The notes: a model not told the origin generated them from the sequence alone. A stretch of 40,635 nt of DNA from Methanobacterium sp. (GCA_003151535.1 PLXT01000115.1:97943-138577), one strand, 5' to 3'; shown: positions 29,480 through 38,287, counted from the first letter of the stretch. Program-made: numbers and translations.

Positions 29480-29767
29480 TTATGCGTTTAAATCTTTTAG
29501 CGGATCTTCACCAACATTAAAATGCTTATTTATATCTTGGATTATTTTACTAACTTTATCCATATCAGTTGGGTTAACAACGACAGGGTTAATACATTCC
29601 AACCTTTCTTCTCCATCGGTGGGCATGAAAAAGGCCACCGCATTCATTTCTTTGATCTGGATGATGTCATTTACCGATTCTGCAAATGGAGCTATTATAT
29701 TTTTATTCTTCATGAGTTCTCTATCCAAATAGAAAACCAAAACTAGGGGGTGTTCTGTTTTTGCCAT
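29480..29767 (-). CDS. hypothetical protein, 95 aa
   Basis: Starts MAKTEHPLVLVFYLDREL and contains MNAVAFFMPTDGEERLECINPV, suggesting an alpha/beta fold. No recognised motif. Confidence 0.6.
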   Translation of the reverse strand: MAKTEHPLVLVFYLDRELMKNKNIIAPFAESVNDIIQIKEMNAVAFFMPTDGEERLECINPVVVNPTDMDKVSKIIQDINKHFNVGEDPLKDLNA

Positions 29768-29770
29768 ACT

Positions 29771-29974
29771 TTAATTTATTAAATAGTAATTTATTGTCTC
29801 AAGATTATTAATATTGAGTTGGGTTATTCTAGCATCTCTATTACTTAATCCAAATTCAATATATGCTTCAATGGGTATATTATCAACCATTAAATATATT
29901 ATGTACTCAGATATATTCTTATTTTTATGCCTTTTACTTTCATATCTATCAATTTCTTTTGCTACAATCCTCAT
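29771..29974 (-). CDS. hypothetical protein, 67 aa
   Basis: The start is placed at MRIVAKEIDRYESKRHKNK because the ATG 20 codons upstream lies within the terminator hairpin at 30026-30051. The protein is a short alpha/beta sequence with no known motif. Confidence 0.55.
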   Translation of the reverse strand: MRIVAKEIDRYESKRHKNKNISEYIIYLMVDNIPIEAYIEFGLSNRDARITQLNINNLETINYYLIN

Positions 29975-30025
29975 ACTTTGAAATTTAATTAAGAGTATTA
30001 AATTTATTTCAAAGAGTAAATAGAA

Positions 30026-30051
30026 AAGGATCATAGAAATATGATCCTTTA
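30026..30051 (-). terminator. terminator hairpin
   Basis: A perfect 11-bp stem AAAGGATCATA with a 4-base loop, followed on the minus strand by TTTTCTATTT-type sequence. It follows the gene at 30072-30581. Confidence 0.6.
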
Positions 30052-30071
30052 CATTTTATTATATATCTAAG

Positions 30072-30581
30072 TTATTTTTTTATAAAATCATCAAGTATTA
30101 TCATTAAGTCTATCGTTTTAACCAAAACAACTATGTCTTTCCGACCTTTTCTTTGATACTTTACGTACAAATCTTTAACGCTTTTAACTTCATCGCTTAT
30201 AGATTTTTTTTCTATAAATTCCATTAACCTTTGCCTATCGACTATGATATAGTAGTCTAATACTTCAAAAATAATATAATCGGCTTCACCGTATAACCAA
30301 CCATTTTTCTGGTTCTTAATATCATCTTTTTCATCATACACACTGGCTATTTCAACCCAATGAAAATTTTCATTGTATGTGGGGTCATATCTATTTATTC
30401 TTTTTATCGACTTTACATCGAATTTTTTATTAAAATAAATTTTATTGTTAGAATATAATGTACCTCTAATGTCCCAATGTTCTCGCATGTCTTGCTCTAT
30501 CGTAGCGTGTACATGATTTATGAAATATTTACTAACATCATTTTCAACCGATAACCCTTGCTCAAATTGTACATTACTCAT
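30072..30581 (-). CDS. possible PD-(D/E)XK nuclease-like protein, 169 aa
   Basis: The segment EHWDIRGTL followed by KKFDVKSIKR resembles the D...(E/D)xK core of PD-(D/E)XK nucleases, and GWLYGEADYIIFEVLDYYIIV continues as in such families. It could be a Holliday junction resolvase- or Vsr-type enzyme, but the evidence is only these spaced residues. Overlaps the next upstream gene by 4 bases. Confidence 0.45.
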   Translation of the reverse strand: MSNVQFEQGLSVENDVSKYFINHVHATIEQDMREHWDIRGTLYSNNKIYFNKKFDVKSIKRINRYDPTYNENFHWVEIASVYDEKDDIKNQKNGWLYGEADYIIFEVLDYYIIVDRQRLMEFIEKKSISDEVKSVKDLYVKYQRKGRKDIVVLVKTIDLMIILDDFIKK

Positions 30582-30802
30582 ACTTTTTTTGAGAATTTAA
30601 TAAGTAGCCCACCAATCTCTACTTCAAATTTATCTGTATATACTACGGGAACCGTTTTTATGTTATCCATATAAAAAAAATACTCTTGTATTCCTTTATA
30701 GTCTGTTTCATCTATAGAATACTCAAGTGATAAGTCTTTCTTTTCGATTTTATCGTTTTCAATTATTTCTGAAACGGTTGATATGAGTTTGTCGTAATCC
30801 AT
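30578..30802 (-). CDS. hypothetical protein, 74 aa
   Basis: Acidic small protein (MDYDKLISTVSEIIEND start), no motif recognised. Overlaps 30072-30581 by 4 bases (ATGA). Confidence 0.6.
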   Translation of the reverse strand: MDYDKLISTVSEIIENDKIEKKDLSLEYSIDETDYKGIQEYFFYMDNIKTVPVVYTDKFEVEIGGLLIKFSKKV

Positions 30803-30803
30803 G

Positions 30804-31022
30804 TTAAAATTTTGTAAAGATTCTTAGTAGGAATAATTTAAGTTTTTCAGTCCAAGGCTTTTTTATTATATGAACACGATTAGGATTCTCTTTCATTTCA
30901 CCGCCTAGTCCACTCTTAATTTCTTTGATAAACTGCACTTTCTTAAGCGCAGTTTTATATTTCTCAACACCATTTAATTGTTCAGTGTTTCTTAATTCTT
31001 TGGATAGAAAGTCATCATTCAT
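30804..31022 (-). CDS. hypothetical protein, 72 aa
   Basis: Helical, basic at the C-terminus (HIIKKPWTEKLKLFLLRIFTKF), possibly amphipathic and membrane-associated. It lies one base from the next gene and divergently from the plus-strand membrane gene at 31098. Confidence 0.55.
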   Translation of the reverse strand: MNDDFLSKELRNTEQLNGVEKYKTALKKVQFIKEIKSGLGGEMKENPNRVHIIKKPWTEKLKLFLLRIFTKF

Positions 31023-31097
31023 TACTTGAAAGTTTATCTAATATACTAACAAGTATTGATAAAGTCAAAAAAATTGGTACTTTAAACTAAAATCGTT

Positions 31098-31421
31098 ATG
31101 AATACATTACAGTTTATTATAGTTTGCTACGGCGCATGTAACAGTTTAATTTATGGTAGTATCTTCGAAGGCTTTAGGAATATTTTAGCGTCTTGGGGAA
31201 CAGGTGGATATAGTTTATATAAACTATTTTCATGCTTTATGTGTTTGGGTACTTGGATGGGATTTGCGATTTCCGCTATTCTTATTGGATTCCACGCACC
31301 CACACCTTTAAACATTACCAACCCTTATTTATGTATCTTTATGCATGGATTATTGGGTAGTGGTAGTGCATGGCTATTACACACAGCTCAAGAAGCTTTT
31401 GAAAGGGCATTTCAAAAATAA
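31098..31421 (+). CDS. small membrane protein, DUF1360-like, 107 aa
   Basis: Three hydrophobic segments are visible (about 5-25, 45-65 and 80-97). The segment LFSCFMCLGTWMGFAIS has the CxxC-GxW pattern of DUF1360 and similar small phage membrane proteins. Function unknown. Plus strand, alone, convergent with 31423-32103. Confidence 0.6.
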   Translation: MNTLQFIIVCYGACNSLIYGSIFEGFRNILASWGTGGYSLYKLFSCFMCLGTWMGFAISAILIGFHAPTPLNITNPYLCIFMHGLLGSGSAWLLHTAQEAFERAFQK

Positions 31422-31422
31422 G

Positions 31423-32103
31423 TTATAGATCTTTCGTGTGGATGCACTTAGAACAAGCCTCATCTGGGCCGCATTCACAATCAGATTCCATAAGATCAAC
31501 TTCTCTATTTTTTGGTGGAAGTTCAATCTTTCCAGCAACTTTTTTAGTCTTTTTGTTGAATGTTTGGTTCTCTTTCCATTTTTTGAAATTTTCAGCTCTT
31601 TCTTCTTCGGCTAGAAGCTCTTTTTCTTCCTCAGAAAGATCTAACTCTTTGGCTATTGGTTCTTGAGGTTCTATTCCTTGGGGCTCTTGTACGTGTGCTA
31701 TTTCAGGCTCTGGGTCTAACTTTAATTCTTGTAGGTTAGAAATTAAATCTTCTTCGAATGCAAATTTTAAACTTTGTAGTTTAACTAAAGAATTGTTTTT
31801 AAACACCTCTTTAAGTTCATTAACTTTAATTTTTAATAGTTCAACTTTTTTTTCTCTTTCAATGTTTGCGTTAATGGTTGCTTCTAAATATTGTAGAATT
31901 TCATCCAAACCTATACCATCAGTTTCACTATACAACATGAAATGGTTCTGTTCACCTTCTGCTTTAATTTTTTTTATGTACTTAGATTCTGGTAAAAACC
32001 ATCCGTCTTTAAATACAGTATCCACAATAGGTAGAGATTCTATATATCTAATACCCACAAGATATGGTTGCAGTGCTTGAAATGTTTTTTGTAAATCTGA
32101 CAT
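31423..32103 (-). CDS. hypothetical acidic coiled-coil protein with a C-terminal Cys motif, 226 aa
   Basis: A long helical region with Glu/Leu heptads (LSEEEKELLAEEERAENFKKWKE) is followed by DCECGPDEACSKCIH, a likely zinc site. No known family. It lies immediately after the small membrane protein at 32106-32318. Confidence 0.6.
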   Translation of the reverse strand: MSDLQKTFQALQPYLVGIRYIESLPIVDTVFKDGWFLPESKYIKKIKAEGEQNHFMLYSETDGIGLDEILQYLEATINANIEREKKVELLKIKVNELKEVFKNNSLVKLQSLKFAFEEDLISNLQELKLDPEPEIAHVQEPQGIEPQEPIAKELDLSEEEKELLAEEERAENFKKWKENQTFNKKTKKVAGKIELPPKNREVDLMESDCECGPDEACSKCIHTKDL

Positions 32104-32105
32104 CT

Positions 32106-32318
32106 TTAAATTTTAAAACCTGTGAAGAATGTTGCCAATACATATGATATAGACACACCCAATAAAAATAATGATTTTTCTGTTATTTTATATTTTAAAG
32201 GTTCTTCATCTGTCGAGGAGACCCAAATTTGTATAAAATAATATAAATGTCTAAATGAGTTTAGAAGTGACAACATAAATAATATTACCACTAATTTATT
32301 GAGCGCGTCTACTAACAT
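32106..32318 (-). CDS. small membrane protein, 70 aa
   Basis: The start at MLVDALNKLVVILF (32316-32318) directly follows the stop of the H1-like gene; an ATG at 32345 would overlap that gene by 26 bases. Two hydrophobic segments (about residues 8-22 and 47-65) suggest two membrane helices. Function unknown. Confidence 0.55.
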   Translation of the reverse strand: MLVDALNKLVVILFMLSLLNSFRHLYYFIQIWVSSTDEEPLKYKITEKSLFLLGVSISYVLATFFTGFKI

Positions 32319-32319
32319 A

Positions 32320-32493
32320 TTAAGCTTTATTTTGTACCGAAACATCTAGTCTGATTGCTTGAGCAAGCGCTTTAATTTCTTGCAACGCTTTTCTTACTCT
32401 GACACCTGCGGCTTTATTACCCTTGTTATAAAATTTAGCAACGTCTTCTTTCAGTGTTGTTACCAATGTTTCTAATTCGTTAAATTTATCCAT
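32320..32493 (-). CDS. histone H1 (Hc1)-like protein, 57 aa
   Basis: The sequence MDKFNELETLVTTLKEDVAKFYNKGNKAAG followed by VRVRKALQEIKALAQAIR follows the Bacteroidota Hc1 pattern closely (MxKFxxLxxLVxxxxxDxxKFYxKGNKAAGxRxRKxxQ). These proteins bind and compact DNA. The typical family length is about 58 residues. In a phage it may help package or shield DNA or alter host chromatin. It is too short for many gene finders. It overlaps the end of 32486-32737 by 8 bases. Confidence 0.85.
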   Translation of the reverse strand: MDKFNELETLVTTLKEDVAKFYNKGNKAAGVRVRKALQEIKALAQAIRLDVSVQNKA

Positions 32494-32737
32494 TTTCTTT
32501 AGGTTTTAAATTCTTGTTATTATCTGGATAGCTAGTCTCAAGTATTTGCTGAAATTTAGTTACCATTAACTCATTCATTACTAACTTCTCAAGTTGAAGT
32601 TTTATCTTAAATATTTTTGTATTAATGCCAATATCTGCAATATCCATATTCATATATCGCTCCAGCTCCTCTTGTAATTTTAGATTTTCTAATGATAGGT
32701 CTATCGTTACCAAAGTCACCAATCTTGTAAGATCCAT
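32486..32737 (-). CDS. hypothetical helical protein, 83 aa
   Basis: Leu-rich helices (LVTIDLSLENLKLQEELERY) suggest a coiled coil; basic, polar end NNKNLKPKENG. Its stop overlaps the start of the H1-like gene, so the two are probably coupled. Confidence 0.6.
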   Translation of the reverse strand: MDLTRLVTLVTIDLSLENLKLQEELERYMNMDIADIGINTKIFKIKLQLEKLVMNELMVTKFQQILETSYPDNNKNLKPKENG

Positions 32738-32790
32738 TATTCTAATTTTGCTAAACTTAATAAAACATTTTTAAAAATCAATGCTAAAAA

Positions 32791-33264
32791 CTATTTTTCT
32801 ACACTTAAAGTGTTTTCCAACAATTTATATGCCTCTATCAACGTATCGACATCTGACTTGCTTTTGAGGTTATTGTAATCGAAAATATAGTTCCATAACC
32901 TTAAAATATTAGCGTGTATTGTTGGGTTTTCATCCTTTTTAGGTAGTGGGTAATAGACATCAAACATGAACTCCATAAAATATTTACATGTTCTTACGTC
33001 ACCCAAATTAATACCTTCTTTCCTAAAATTGGTAGTATTTTTATTCCAGCACCATTTAAAATGATTTTTTTGTTCAATAGAATTTGTAAATTGATCACCC
33101 ATATATGTGTCAAAGATTAAAACTATTAAAGACTGTACAAAATCATTGAATAACTCACATCTCTCGTATCTAATGTTATTAGCACCGTATAATAACATTA
33201 TATTTTCTTTGCCCATTGGCGTATTAATATAGTTCAATAGTTGCAATGTTTTTTTATTAGTCAT
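32791..33264 (-). CDS. hypothetical protein, 157 aa
   Basis: Aromatic-rich helical protein (HFKWCWNKNTTNFRKEG, YFMEFMFDVYYPLPKKDE). No known family recognised. It follows a terminated transcript boundary upstream at 33342-33370. Confidence 0.6.
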   Translation of the reverse strand: MTNKKTLQLLNYINTPMGKENIMLLYGANNIRYERCELFNDFVQSLIVLIFDTYMGDQFTNSIEQKNHFKWCWNKNTTNFRKEGINLGDVRTCKYFMEFMFDVYYPLPKKDENPTIHANILRLWNYIFDYNNLKSKSDVDTLIEAYKLLENTLSVEK

Positions 33265-33341
33265 GTTAAAATATAATTATTAATGCTTAAAAATCAATAA
33301 CTATACTCAATAATCGTCTACAACTATAAATATAATACGAA

Positions 33342-33370
33342 ACTAAAAACCCCGTAAATTTACGGGGTTT
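33342..33370 (-). terminator. terminator after the 425-aa protein gene
   Basis: A perfect 24-base palindrome (AAACCCCGTAAA and its complement) followed on the minus strand by TTTTTAG. Confidence 0.75.
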
Positions 33371-33396
33371 AAGTTATATATATATTTTCTTAATAC

Positions 33397-34674
33397 TTAC
33401 TTCTTTTTAACGCTTTCAGTTTTAATTTCTTTAGTGGCTTCTGGTGCTTTCTTTTTAATTAGATCCCAATGGCCTTCTTTAGGTTTTGGCGCTTGGAACT
33501 CTTTAGAGTTAGATACGCTACCTTCGATATGTTTTTTAGCTTCCTTAGCTTGAGGTTTCATTTTATCAAGCTCCCCAGTCTTTGGCTTAGCATCGGTTTT
33601 TTTATCGGTTGGTACAGTACCTTCGACATCTTCACTAGCTTCCTTAGCATGTCCTACGGCATCATCAAAATCGCCTTCCTTTGCTGGATATTCATCGATG
33701 TCTTCAGCTTCCATGATGGCTTTGGTTTTCTTCCAAATTTCATCGAACCTTTTATCTTCAGTTATTCTGTCTTTACCTTTTATGGTGCCCAGTGTGTCTT
33801 CTGATTTATAGTTAAACAAAGCTTTCATCCTCTGAATATCTTCATTTACCATTGTCTTATCAGCAGCTTTCAAAACTACAGCATTACCTTCTTCTTTTGA
33901 ACCTTCCCAGCGGATTCTGTAATTTTCATTACCGTCGGTCATTTCAAAAATTTTCTTATCTGTCCTGTAGTTTTCAGGAATTAATTTAAGTGCGTTACCT
34001 ACGCCGTTAAATTCTTTTTTGAATCTTAATCTTTTCATGGTTTCTTTTATTTGAGGGTTGTTTTTATTTTCGTTTTCAAAAGCATATGGCTTATTACCCA
34101 AATCTTTTCTATCAACATCGATATCTCTACCTTGAAGACGTATAGTGGGTGTTTCTTTATCTCTTAATTCAATACTTTTTTTAATTTTCTTTACAAGGTT
34201 TTTTCCAAAATCTGGACTACCACCCCATGGTTCTTCAACAACGTTAGCCCATTTTGGATCATTACCCATACTTGCGCTACCTTCAATGGCTTCTAATGCT
34301 CTTTTTTTATATAAAGCATCTGGTTCTCTATCGTATTGGAGCATTTCCTGACCATTCATTATCTCCATTTGGTCGTGATACTCTTTTTCTTCAACACTAT
34401 TAAAATTAAATTTATTTACGGCCATTTCTTTTTCGTCTGGATCTGCTTTTCCCAAAGTTTTTCCATAGGCTTCCATATCTTTACCAATCTCTTTAACACC
34501 TTGGTCATTCGCAGTTTTGTTCTTCTTAGCTATTTCGTTACCTATTTTAGCCGCTGGGAAACCATTGTTCTTCTTAGCACCAACTTTTGCATCCACAGTT
34601 TCTTTAGGCGTATTATCTGTTACTTCCTGAATAAAAGTCTTATTTAAATACTGTTTTATTATGTTTTTATCCAT
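33397..34674 (-). CDS. highly charged protein with C-terminal repeats, 425 aa
   Basis: Lys/Glu/Asp-rich throughout. The last 130 residues contain three related units (HAKEASEDVEGTV, QAKEAKKHIEGSVS, KAPEATKEIKTESV), each about 30-40 residues apart. The middle has NYRIRWEGSKEEGNAVVLK, a compact domain. Such charged proteins are frequent in virion gene regions of Bacteroidota T4-like phages; a head-packaged or scaffold role is only inferred. Confidence 0.6.
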   Translation of the reverse strand: MDKNIIKQYLNKTFIQEVTDNTPKETVDAKVGAKKNNGFPAAKIGNEIAKKNKTANDQGVKEIGKDMEAYGKTLGKADPDEKEMAVNKFNFNSVEEKEYHDQMEIMNGQEMLQYDREPDALYKKRALEAIEGSASMGNDPKWANVVEEPWGGSPDFGKNLVKKIKKSIELRDKETPTIRLQGRDIDVDRKDLGNKPYAFENENKNNPQIKETMKRLRFKKEFNGVGNALKLIPENYRTDKKIFEMTDGNENYRIRWEGSKEEGNAVVLKAADKTMVNEDIQRMKALFNYKSEDTLGTIKGKDRITEDKRFDEIWKKTKAIMEAEDIDEYPAKEGDFDDAVGHAKEASEDVEGTVPTDKKTDAKPKTGELDKMKPQAKEAKKHIEGSVSNSKEFQAPKPKEGHWDLIKKKAPEATKEIKTESVKKK

Positions 34675-34705
34675 TCTCGTATTTTAATATAAATATCTTA
34701 GAATA

Positions 34706-36130
34706 TTATAAAGATTTAATATTCTTAAATTTAGACTCAATTAGTTTCTGTATATCTTCCACTTTTCTACCTGTTTTTGTAGCTATTTGTTCATACATGC
34801 TTTTTGATATAACACTACTAGCTGTTTTGCGTGTTTTAACCACACCATCAGCCGCTCCTTGGCTACACTTACCGTTTTGCGCCTTCTTATTGTTATTATA
34901 CTTAACGCATGGATCAAAAGATACAATCTCACCATTGGGGTACTGTGTCTTTTTATCTCCAGCCCAGTTTTTCTTATCTTTGGCCCAGATAGCTGGTTGT
35001 GTGTATTGTCCACTGGCTGATGCTTGTGGTGTGCCACCGCCAGTTGTCGTTTCCTTAACAACTTTCTCGTTACTAACCTCTTCACCGATTTGTTTTTCTG
35101 GTGTACCCATAGCCATTGGCCCCACAAATGCTCCAGAGCTACCAGCTCCAGTTGTTTCGTCTAGGCTTTTTAAACTATTGATGAGATTATTATCTTTGGA
35201 ATATAAATTGATTAATTCATTCTTTAGTTGATCATCGATTTTAACCAAGCTGGCTTTTTCAAAATCCTTTACACCTTCACCCTTGGATATATCACCAATA
35301 TTACTATTAACATAATCAGCGATATCTTCAGGGCTTAATTTATACTCTGGGTTAGGTAATCCATCTCTAGGTATGTCATCATAATAAAAACTATATTTAC
35401 CGTCAGGCCCATCAAGGATGGCTATTTCCATACCTATGGCTACAGGTTTAAATTGTTTATGGCTATTAGATGTTTGTATTTCAGGTTCTCTTTTTGTCTG
35501 GTTTGCTTCTGGGCTATCTGGGTGTGGCTCTGCCGTGTAGTAATTTTCGTCCACTTCTGGGCTCATAAGCTCTTGACCTTGAGGATCTTTTAATTTATTC
35601 TTACTCCAAGGCGCTTCAGGGTCTTTCTCTAGCTTAGTAGCAATTTTATTTATTTCTTCATCCTTTTCAATCATTTTTTGTGATGGATCTGGGCTGAATT
35701 TTCTATTAAAGAAGTTTTTTATTTTATATACACCACCACCCAATGCAGCAACAACACCCACACCACTCAGATAACTAATTATATCTCCCCAAGTAATACC
35801 GTGTTCGATAAAATATTTGTCTAAATGTTTTTGGGAAGAATTAAGCCAAATGTTTTTAATTACATCGTGAATAGCTTGGTGTAGCTCTGGACTAAGTATA
35901 TTTTCATTTACATGCTTAGGCATTGGGGTCTCTTTAGCTGCCTTCATTTTAGTATCGCCAATACCAGCAATAGGGTTTGTTACAATCTTTGATAAATCTT
36001 CTTCTAAGCTCTTAAAATCGTGTTTAGTTGTCTTATCAACTCTATTAATACCGCCTTTAACAAATTTAGATTCGTTTAAATTTATTAGTATTTTTTTATA
36101 TTGTTCTTGGGTGATTTTAACTTTTTTCAT
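34706..36130 (-). CDS. probable virion-associated protein, 474 aa
   Basis: The N-terminus MKKVKITQEQYKKILINLNES is of the short helical type also seen in neighbouring genes. A hydrophobic segment ISYLSGVGVVAALGGGVYKI is near residue 125. The last third has TTTGGGTPQASASGQYTQP followed by WAKDKKNWAG and a CVKYNN...GKCSQGAADG part, a pattern seen in unassigned proteins of Bacteroidota phages. It may be a structural or ejected protein. Confidence 0.55.
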   Translation of the reverse strand: MKKVKITQEQYKKILINLNESKFVKGGINRVDKTTKHDFKSLEEDLSKIVTNPIAGIGDTKMKAAKETPMPKHVNENILSPELHQAIHDVIKNIWLNSSQKHLDKYFIEHGITWGDIISYLSGVGVVAALGGGVYKIKNFFNRKFSPDPSQKMIEKDEEINKIATKLEKDPEAPWSKNKLKDPQGQELMSPEVDENYYTAEPHPDSPEANQTKREPEIQTSNSHKQFKPVAIGMEIAILDGPDGKYSFYYDDIPRDGLPNPEYKLSPEDIADYVNSNIGDISKGEGVKDFEKASLVKIDDQLKNELINLYSKDNNLINSLKSLDETTGAGSSGAFVGPMAMGTPEKQIGEEVSNEKVVKETTTGGGTPQASASGQYTQPAIWAKDKKNWAGDKKTQYPNGEIVSFDPCVKYNNNKKAQNGKCSQGAADGVVKTRKTASSVISKSMYEQIATKTGRKVEDIQKLIESKFKNIKSL

Positions 36131-36131
36131 A

Positions 36132-36368
36132 TTAACTTTTTCTATTACTTAGACCAGTTATCCAAGTGTTTCTTCTTAGCCATAATGTTTTAAACAATTG
36201 GATCAAAACGTTTTTTGTTATTTCCACAGATTTATCTTCAATTTCTTTATTATTGCTTAGTCTGTCTTTGACAATTTTATTAACCTTTTCTTTAAACTCC
36301 GCACTACTCATGTAAGTTTTAATCCCGTTGTTAATGTCAGTTTTATTTAAGTCTTCGTTAATTTTCAT
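36132..36368 (-). CDS. conserved hypothetical protein, 78 aa
   Basis: The C-terminal part ITKNVLIQLFKTLWLRRNTW is a motif I recognise from small proteins of other Bacteroidota phages next to structural genes; no function known. One base separates it from the gene at 34706-36130, so they are probably co-expressed. Confidence 0.6.
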   Translation of the reverse strand: MKINEDLNKTDINNGIKTYMSSAEFKEKVNKIVKDRLSNNKEIEDKSVEITKNVLIQLFKTLWLRRNTWITGLSNRKS

Positions 36369-36407
36369 GGTTATTAGACAGAATTTTAATATATTATAAA
36401 TATATTA

Positions 36408-36438
36408 AAAAAAACAAAAAAAGAGACTTTCGTCTCTT
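36408..36438 (-). terminator. terminator after the lysis-like cluster
   Basis: A stem AAGAGAC-GAAA-GTCTCTT on the minus strand is followed by TTTTTTTGTTTTTTTT. It separates 36466-38287 from the 78-aa gene. Confidence 0.8.
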
Positions 36439-36465
36439 AATAGTTAAGTATTATTTTTGTGCTTT

Positions 36466-36915
36466 TTATAAGATTAGAATAATCGTTAAAATACCCACTC
36501 CAATAAACCCCAATATTTTTAAAGTTTTTTGTTTTTTTATTATATTATTTTGACCAATCACAGTACTTTCAAGGTATGAGATCTGAGTTTTTTGGCCGTT
36601 AATGATGCTTGTTAAATTGCTTACCTGTACATCTTGATTTTTGCTTACAGTTTGAAGCTTTTCAATGTCGATAAGCGCTAGTGCAATAGTAGTTTTATAG
36701 ATTTTTTCATTCTCTTCATATACATCCAAAATACTATCAACATATTGCTTATCTAGCAAATCATTAAGGATTACCCTTGCATCCTGCACATTCATAACTA
36801 TCAAAGTGTCCTTTTGGGGCGTTATTAGTAGTTTTACTTCTCCTTTGGAGATAGTTTGTGAGTTGCTGAGCAACACCGTTAGCATTAAGGTCATTAACAA
36901 AACTATGTATTTCAT
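36466..36915 (-). CDS. possible spanin component or membrane coiled-coil protein, 149 aa
   Basis: The first 20 residues form a signal peptide or membrane anchor (MKYIVLLMTLMLTVLLSNSQ). A long coiled coil follows (residues about 55-125), and the last 15 residues are hydrophobic (FIGVGILTIILIL). No lipobox cysteine is visible. It overlaps the gene at 36764-37180 by 152 bases in another frame, the kind of overlap seen in Rz/Rz1-type spanin pairs. Its place beside an amidase supports a lysis role, but sequence does not prove it. Confidence 0.5.
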   Translation of the reverse strand: MKYIVLLMTLMLTVLLSNSQTISKGEVKLLITPQKDTLIVMNVQDARVILNDLLDKQYVDSILDVYEENEKIYKTTIALALIDIEKLQTVSKNQDVQVSNLTSIINGQKTQISYLESTVIGQNNIIKKQKTLKILGFIGVGILTIILIL

Positions 36916-37180
36916 TTTCCTTTACTTTTAAAGTTCCAATTACCGAATCTTGCATAAGAATATCTGATAAATATTCATTGATCTCTGAATCACTTTTATT
37001 AACACTCAAAATCAGGCTATCATCAATTTTTTGGATATTAATATTAACCTTTAATAATGAATCATTTCTTTGCCCTATTTCCGTTACCTCTTTTTTATAC
37101 TGAGCTATATTTACGGTTGTTATTATCCCGTATATTGCTATTAATAGCGCGAAAATTGACAGTATAATATTTAGTTTCAT
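36764..37180 (-). CDS. possible inner-membrane spanin (Rz-like), 138 aa
   Basis: An N-terminal membrane helix (MKLNIILSIFALLIAIYGII) is followed by about 90 residues of coiled-coil type and a Cys-containing end ECAGCKGNP. This is the usual layout of an i-spanin. The 3' third overlaps the next gene out of frame. It lies directly after a structural-looking gene and three genes from the amidase. Confidence 0.5.
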   Translation of the reverse strand: MKLNIILSIFALLIAIYGIITTVNIAQYKKEVTEIGQRNDSLLKVNINIQKIDDSLILSVNKSDSEINEYLSDILMQDSVIGTLKVKENEIHSFVNDLNANGVAQQLTNYLQRRSKTTNNAPKGHFDSYECAGCKGNP

Positions 37181-37182
37181 AT

Positions 37183-37680
37183 TTATTTGGCTTTATACTC
37201 CGAAGCGAGCTTCTGAGCCCATTCTTTAGACCAATTATCATAATACCCAGTTAGTTTCTGTATTGTTGATATTAAATCACTGTCAAGATATATTTTAATT
37301 GGTTTACCGTTGTCGTCTGTAATTGATATACTCAATTTCATGGCTTTTATGGACATGAAAAAGTTTATTCCAGAATCTAATCTGCCTTCAAATTGAACAT
37401 CTCTAGCTTTAGGGTATATTTTAAATTTACTTACTTGAACCCTAGGGTCAACAGTATCGCTAAACTTTTTTATCTCGCCAGTATAGTTTGAATCGTTATC
37501 AGAAGGGGTGATAACATCATCCCCCTCTTGGTGAGGCTCTGCATTGTAATCTGGCTCTTGGCTAGGGGCTTCAGAATTCTCATCTTGCTCTCTAATGACT
37601 TTTGGTGTGATACCCCTTATAGTGTCGATCATTAACTTGGTATAGTCATGTTCGTTAATTAAATTATTTTTCTTTTTCAT
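37183..37680 (-). CDS. conserved hypothetical protein, 165 aa
   Basis: N-terminal helix MKKKNNLINEHDYTKLMIDTI and an acidic linker (EAPSQEPDYNAEPHQEGDD) precede a beta-rich domain FKIYPKARDVQFEGRLDSGI. The type is familiar from Bacteroidota phages and may be virion-associated. It overlaps the amidase gene by 17 bases. Confidence 0.6.
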   Translation of the reverse strand: MKKKNNLINEHDYTKLMIDTIRGITPKVIREQDENSEAPSQEPDYNAEPHQEGDDVITPSDNDSNYTGEIKKFSDTVDPRVQVSKFKIYPKARDVQFEGRLDSGINFFMSIKAMKLSISITDDNGKPIKIYLDSDLISTIQKLTGYYDNWSKEWAQKLASEYKAK

Positions 37681-38287
37681 TAGTCTCTAGTTTGTTTTTA
37701 AATTCAATAAAATTCCAACACGGGTTTAAATCGGTAAAATATTTTTCAAGATTACTTTTATACAATACACCTGAAAATTTATCTAAGTCATCCATCTTTG
37801 TATTGTGTGGTGTAGCTACTTTGGGAATATTAAAGTCTTCACACAATTTATTCACTAATTTTAACGTTGAATTGAACTGTTCTTGTGTGTACGGTGCCCA
37901 GTAAAAATAGTTACGCCACTTCTTCTCAACTACTTCTTCAGGTTTATTATAAATATCACCAACCCAATTAATATACGTATTTTTTTCGGAATCCTTAATC
38001 AGCCAACCATCATTTTCCAATAAAATAACGATGCTTTTATAATCTAAATCGTTATTTCCCAATATATTTGAAGAATAAACTGGGTCAAAATGTTGGTATA
38101 TTTTGCCTGTCTTACTAATACTAAACGCAGCCGTTTTTGTGTATGCACCATTCAATCGATGTGACCATTTAATAAAATTGCTCTTTTGAGAACCACTGAT
38201 ATGTCCAATGACTACTTGTTTTTTGACGACTTCGGTTTTAATGTAGTTTTTTTCGGTTAGGCAATATTTAGAGTTATTAATAAACAT
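37664..38287 (-). CDS. N-acetylmuramoyl-L-alanine amidase (Amidase_2/PGRP-like)
   Basis: The protein has a strand VVIGHISGSQ followed by AAFSISKTGKIYQHFDP and SIVILLENDGWLI, matching the Amidase_2 core in which substrate-groove strands and zinc ligands lie. A further His is in VATPHNTKM. The length (207 aa) fits a single catalytic domain. Such enzymes cut the amide bond between MurNAc and L-Ala. It may be a second endolysin beside the lysozyme at 12576, or a tail-associated wall enzyme. It lies in a row with spanin-like genes. Confidence 0.65.
   Translation of the reverse strand: MFINNSKYCLTEKNYIKTEVVKKQVVIGHISGSQKSNFIKWSHRLNGAYTKTAAFSISKTGKIYQHFDPVYSSNILGNNDLDYKSIVILLENDGWLIKDSEKNTYINWVGDIYNKPEEVVEKKWRNYFYWAPYTQEQFNSTLKLVNKLCEDFNIPKVATPHNTKMDDLDKFSGVLYKSNLEKYFTDLNPCWNFIEFKNKLETNEKEK

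Noticed and set aside
34797..35231. Plus-strand open frame of 144 codons
   Set aside because: Antisense to the 474-aa virion-type protein, hydrophobic shadow composition, no start signals.
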